5,323 bases of DNA, taken from assembly GCA_026995985.1 (NCBI GenBank), contig JALWNF010000085.1, forward strand, positions 1 through 5,323, in the 5' to 3' direction. The stretch comes from Campylobacteraceae bacterium. GTDB taxonomy: Bacteria > Campylobacterota > Campylobacteria > Campylobacterales > Sulfurovaceae. Position numbers and translations under genes: made by a program. Shown here piece after piece: positions 5,289-5,323 of the stretch (the stretch's first letter is position 1; every line of letters begins with the position of its first letter). The notes beneath the pieces are model-generated. The model worked only from the letters and a program-made list of their open reading frames with translations. It was not told the origin of the DNA and ran no database searches.

Positions 5289-5323
5289 AAAAATTCTAAA
5301 AATAGTTCTCTCTTTATAATTAA

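Noticed and set aside
1..5323. Hidden defence island, mobile element, CRISPR array or new gene system
   Set aside because: All substantial frames are housekeeping genes or small membrane proteins; no spaced direct repeats, transposase, integrase, tRNA or compositional break was seen on either strand.

Overview
The window is an AT-rich stretch of ordinary bacterial chromosome. Its proteins and gene order point to Campylobacterota (the former Epsilonproteobacteria), probably a free-living Sulfurimonas/Sulfurovum-like lineage; the family-level guess is inference from how the protein sequences look. Supporting signs are the compact acpP-fabF-accA operon, which as I recall it is a typical order in this phylum, a short L28 with a single cysteine, and TATAAT-type -10 boxes behind T-rich tracts without clear -35 boxes.

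Left part (1-813): a small three-helix membrane protein of unknown function lies on the minus strand (39-329), divergent from rpmB (ribosomal protein L28, 475-681). The 145 bp between them hold a -10 box for each direction. Middle (814-2001): argJ encodes the Thr-nucleophile ornithine acetyltransferase of the recycling arginine pathway. Next (2166-2582) is an unrecognised four-helix membrane protein that starts with TTG and has its own strong-looking -10 box.

Right part (2748-5243, minus strand): a three-gene fatty-acid synthesis operon, transcribed acpP, then fabF, then accA. AccA is half of the carboxyltransferase that makes malonyl-CoA, AcpP carries the growing acyl chain, and FabF is the elongating condensing enzyme. 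accA's ribosome-binding site overlaps fabF's stop codon, so these two are probably translationally coupled. A hairpin between acpP and fabF may let acpP be expressed above the rest. The convergent boundary between the four-helix protein gene and accA (2583-2747) contains several inverted repeats, including a perfect 13-bp stem.

I see no mobile element, CRISPR array, tRNA, rRNA, toxin-antitoxin pair or defence gene, and no convincing new multi-gene system. The items most worth a second look are small: an 11-nt inverted repeat covering both the -10 box and the Shine-Dalgarno of the TTG-start membrane gene, a candidate leaderless start for the 96-residue membrane protein, hairpins whose loops contain stop codons, and the start-site choice for fabF. 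No gene-free stretch exceeds about 170 bases.
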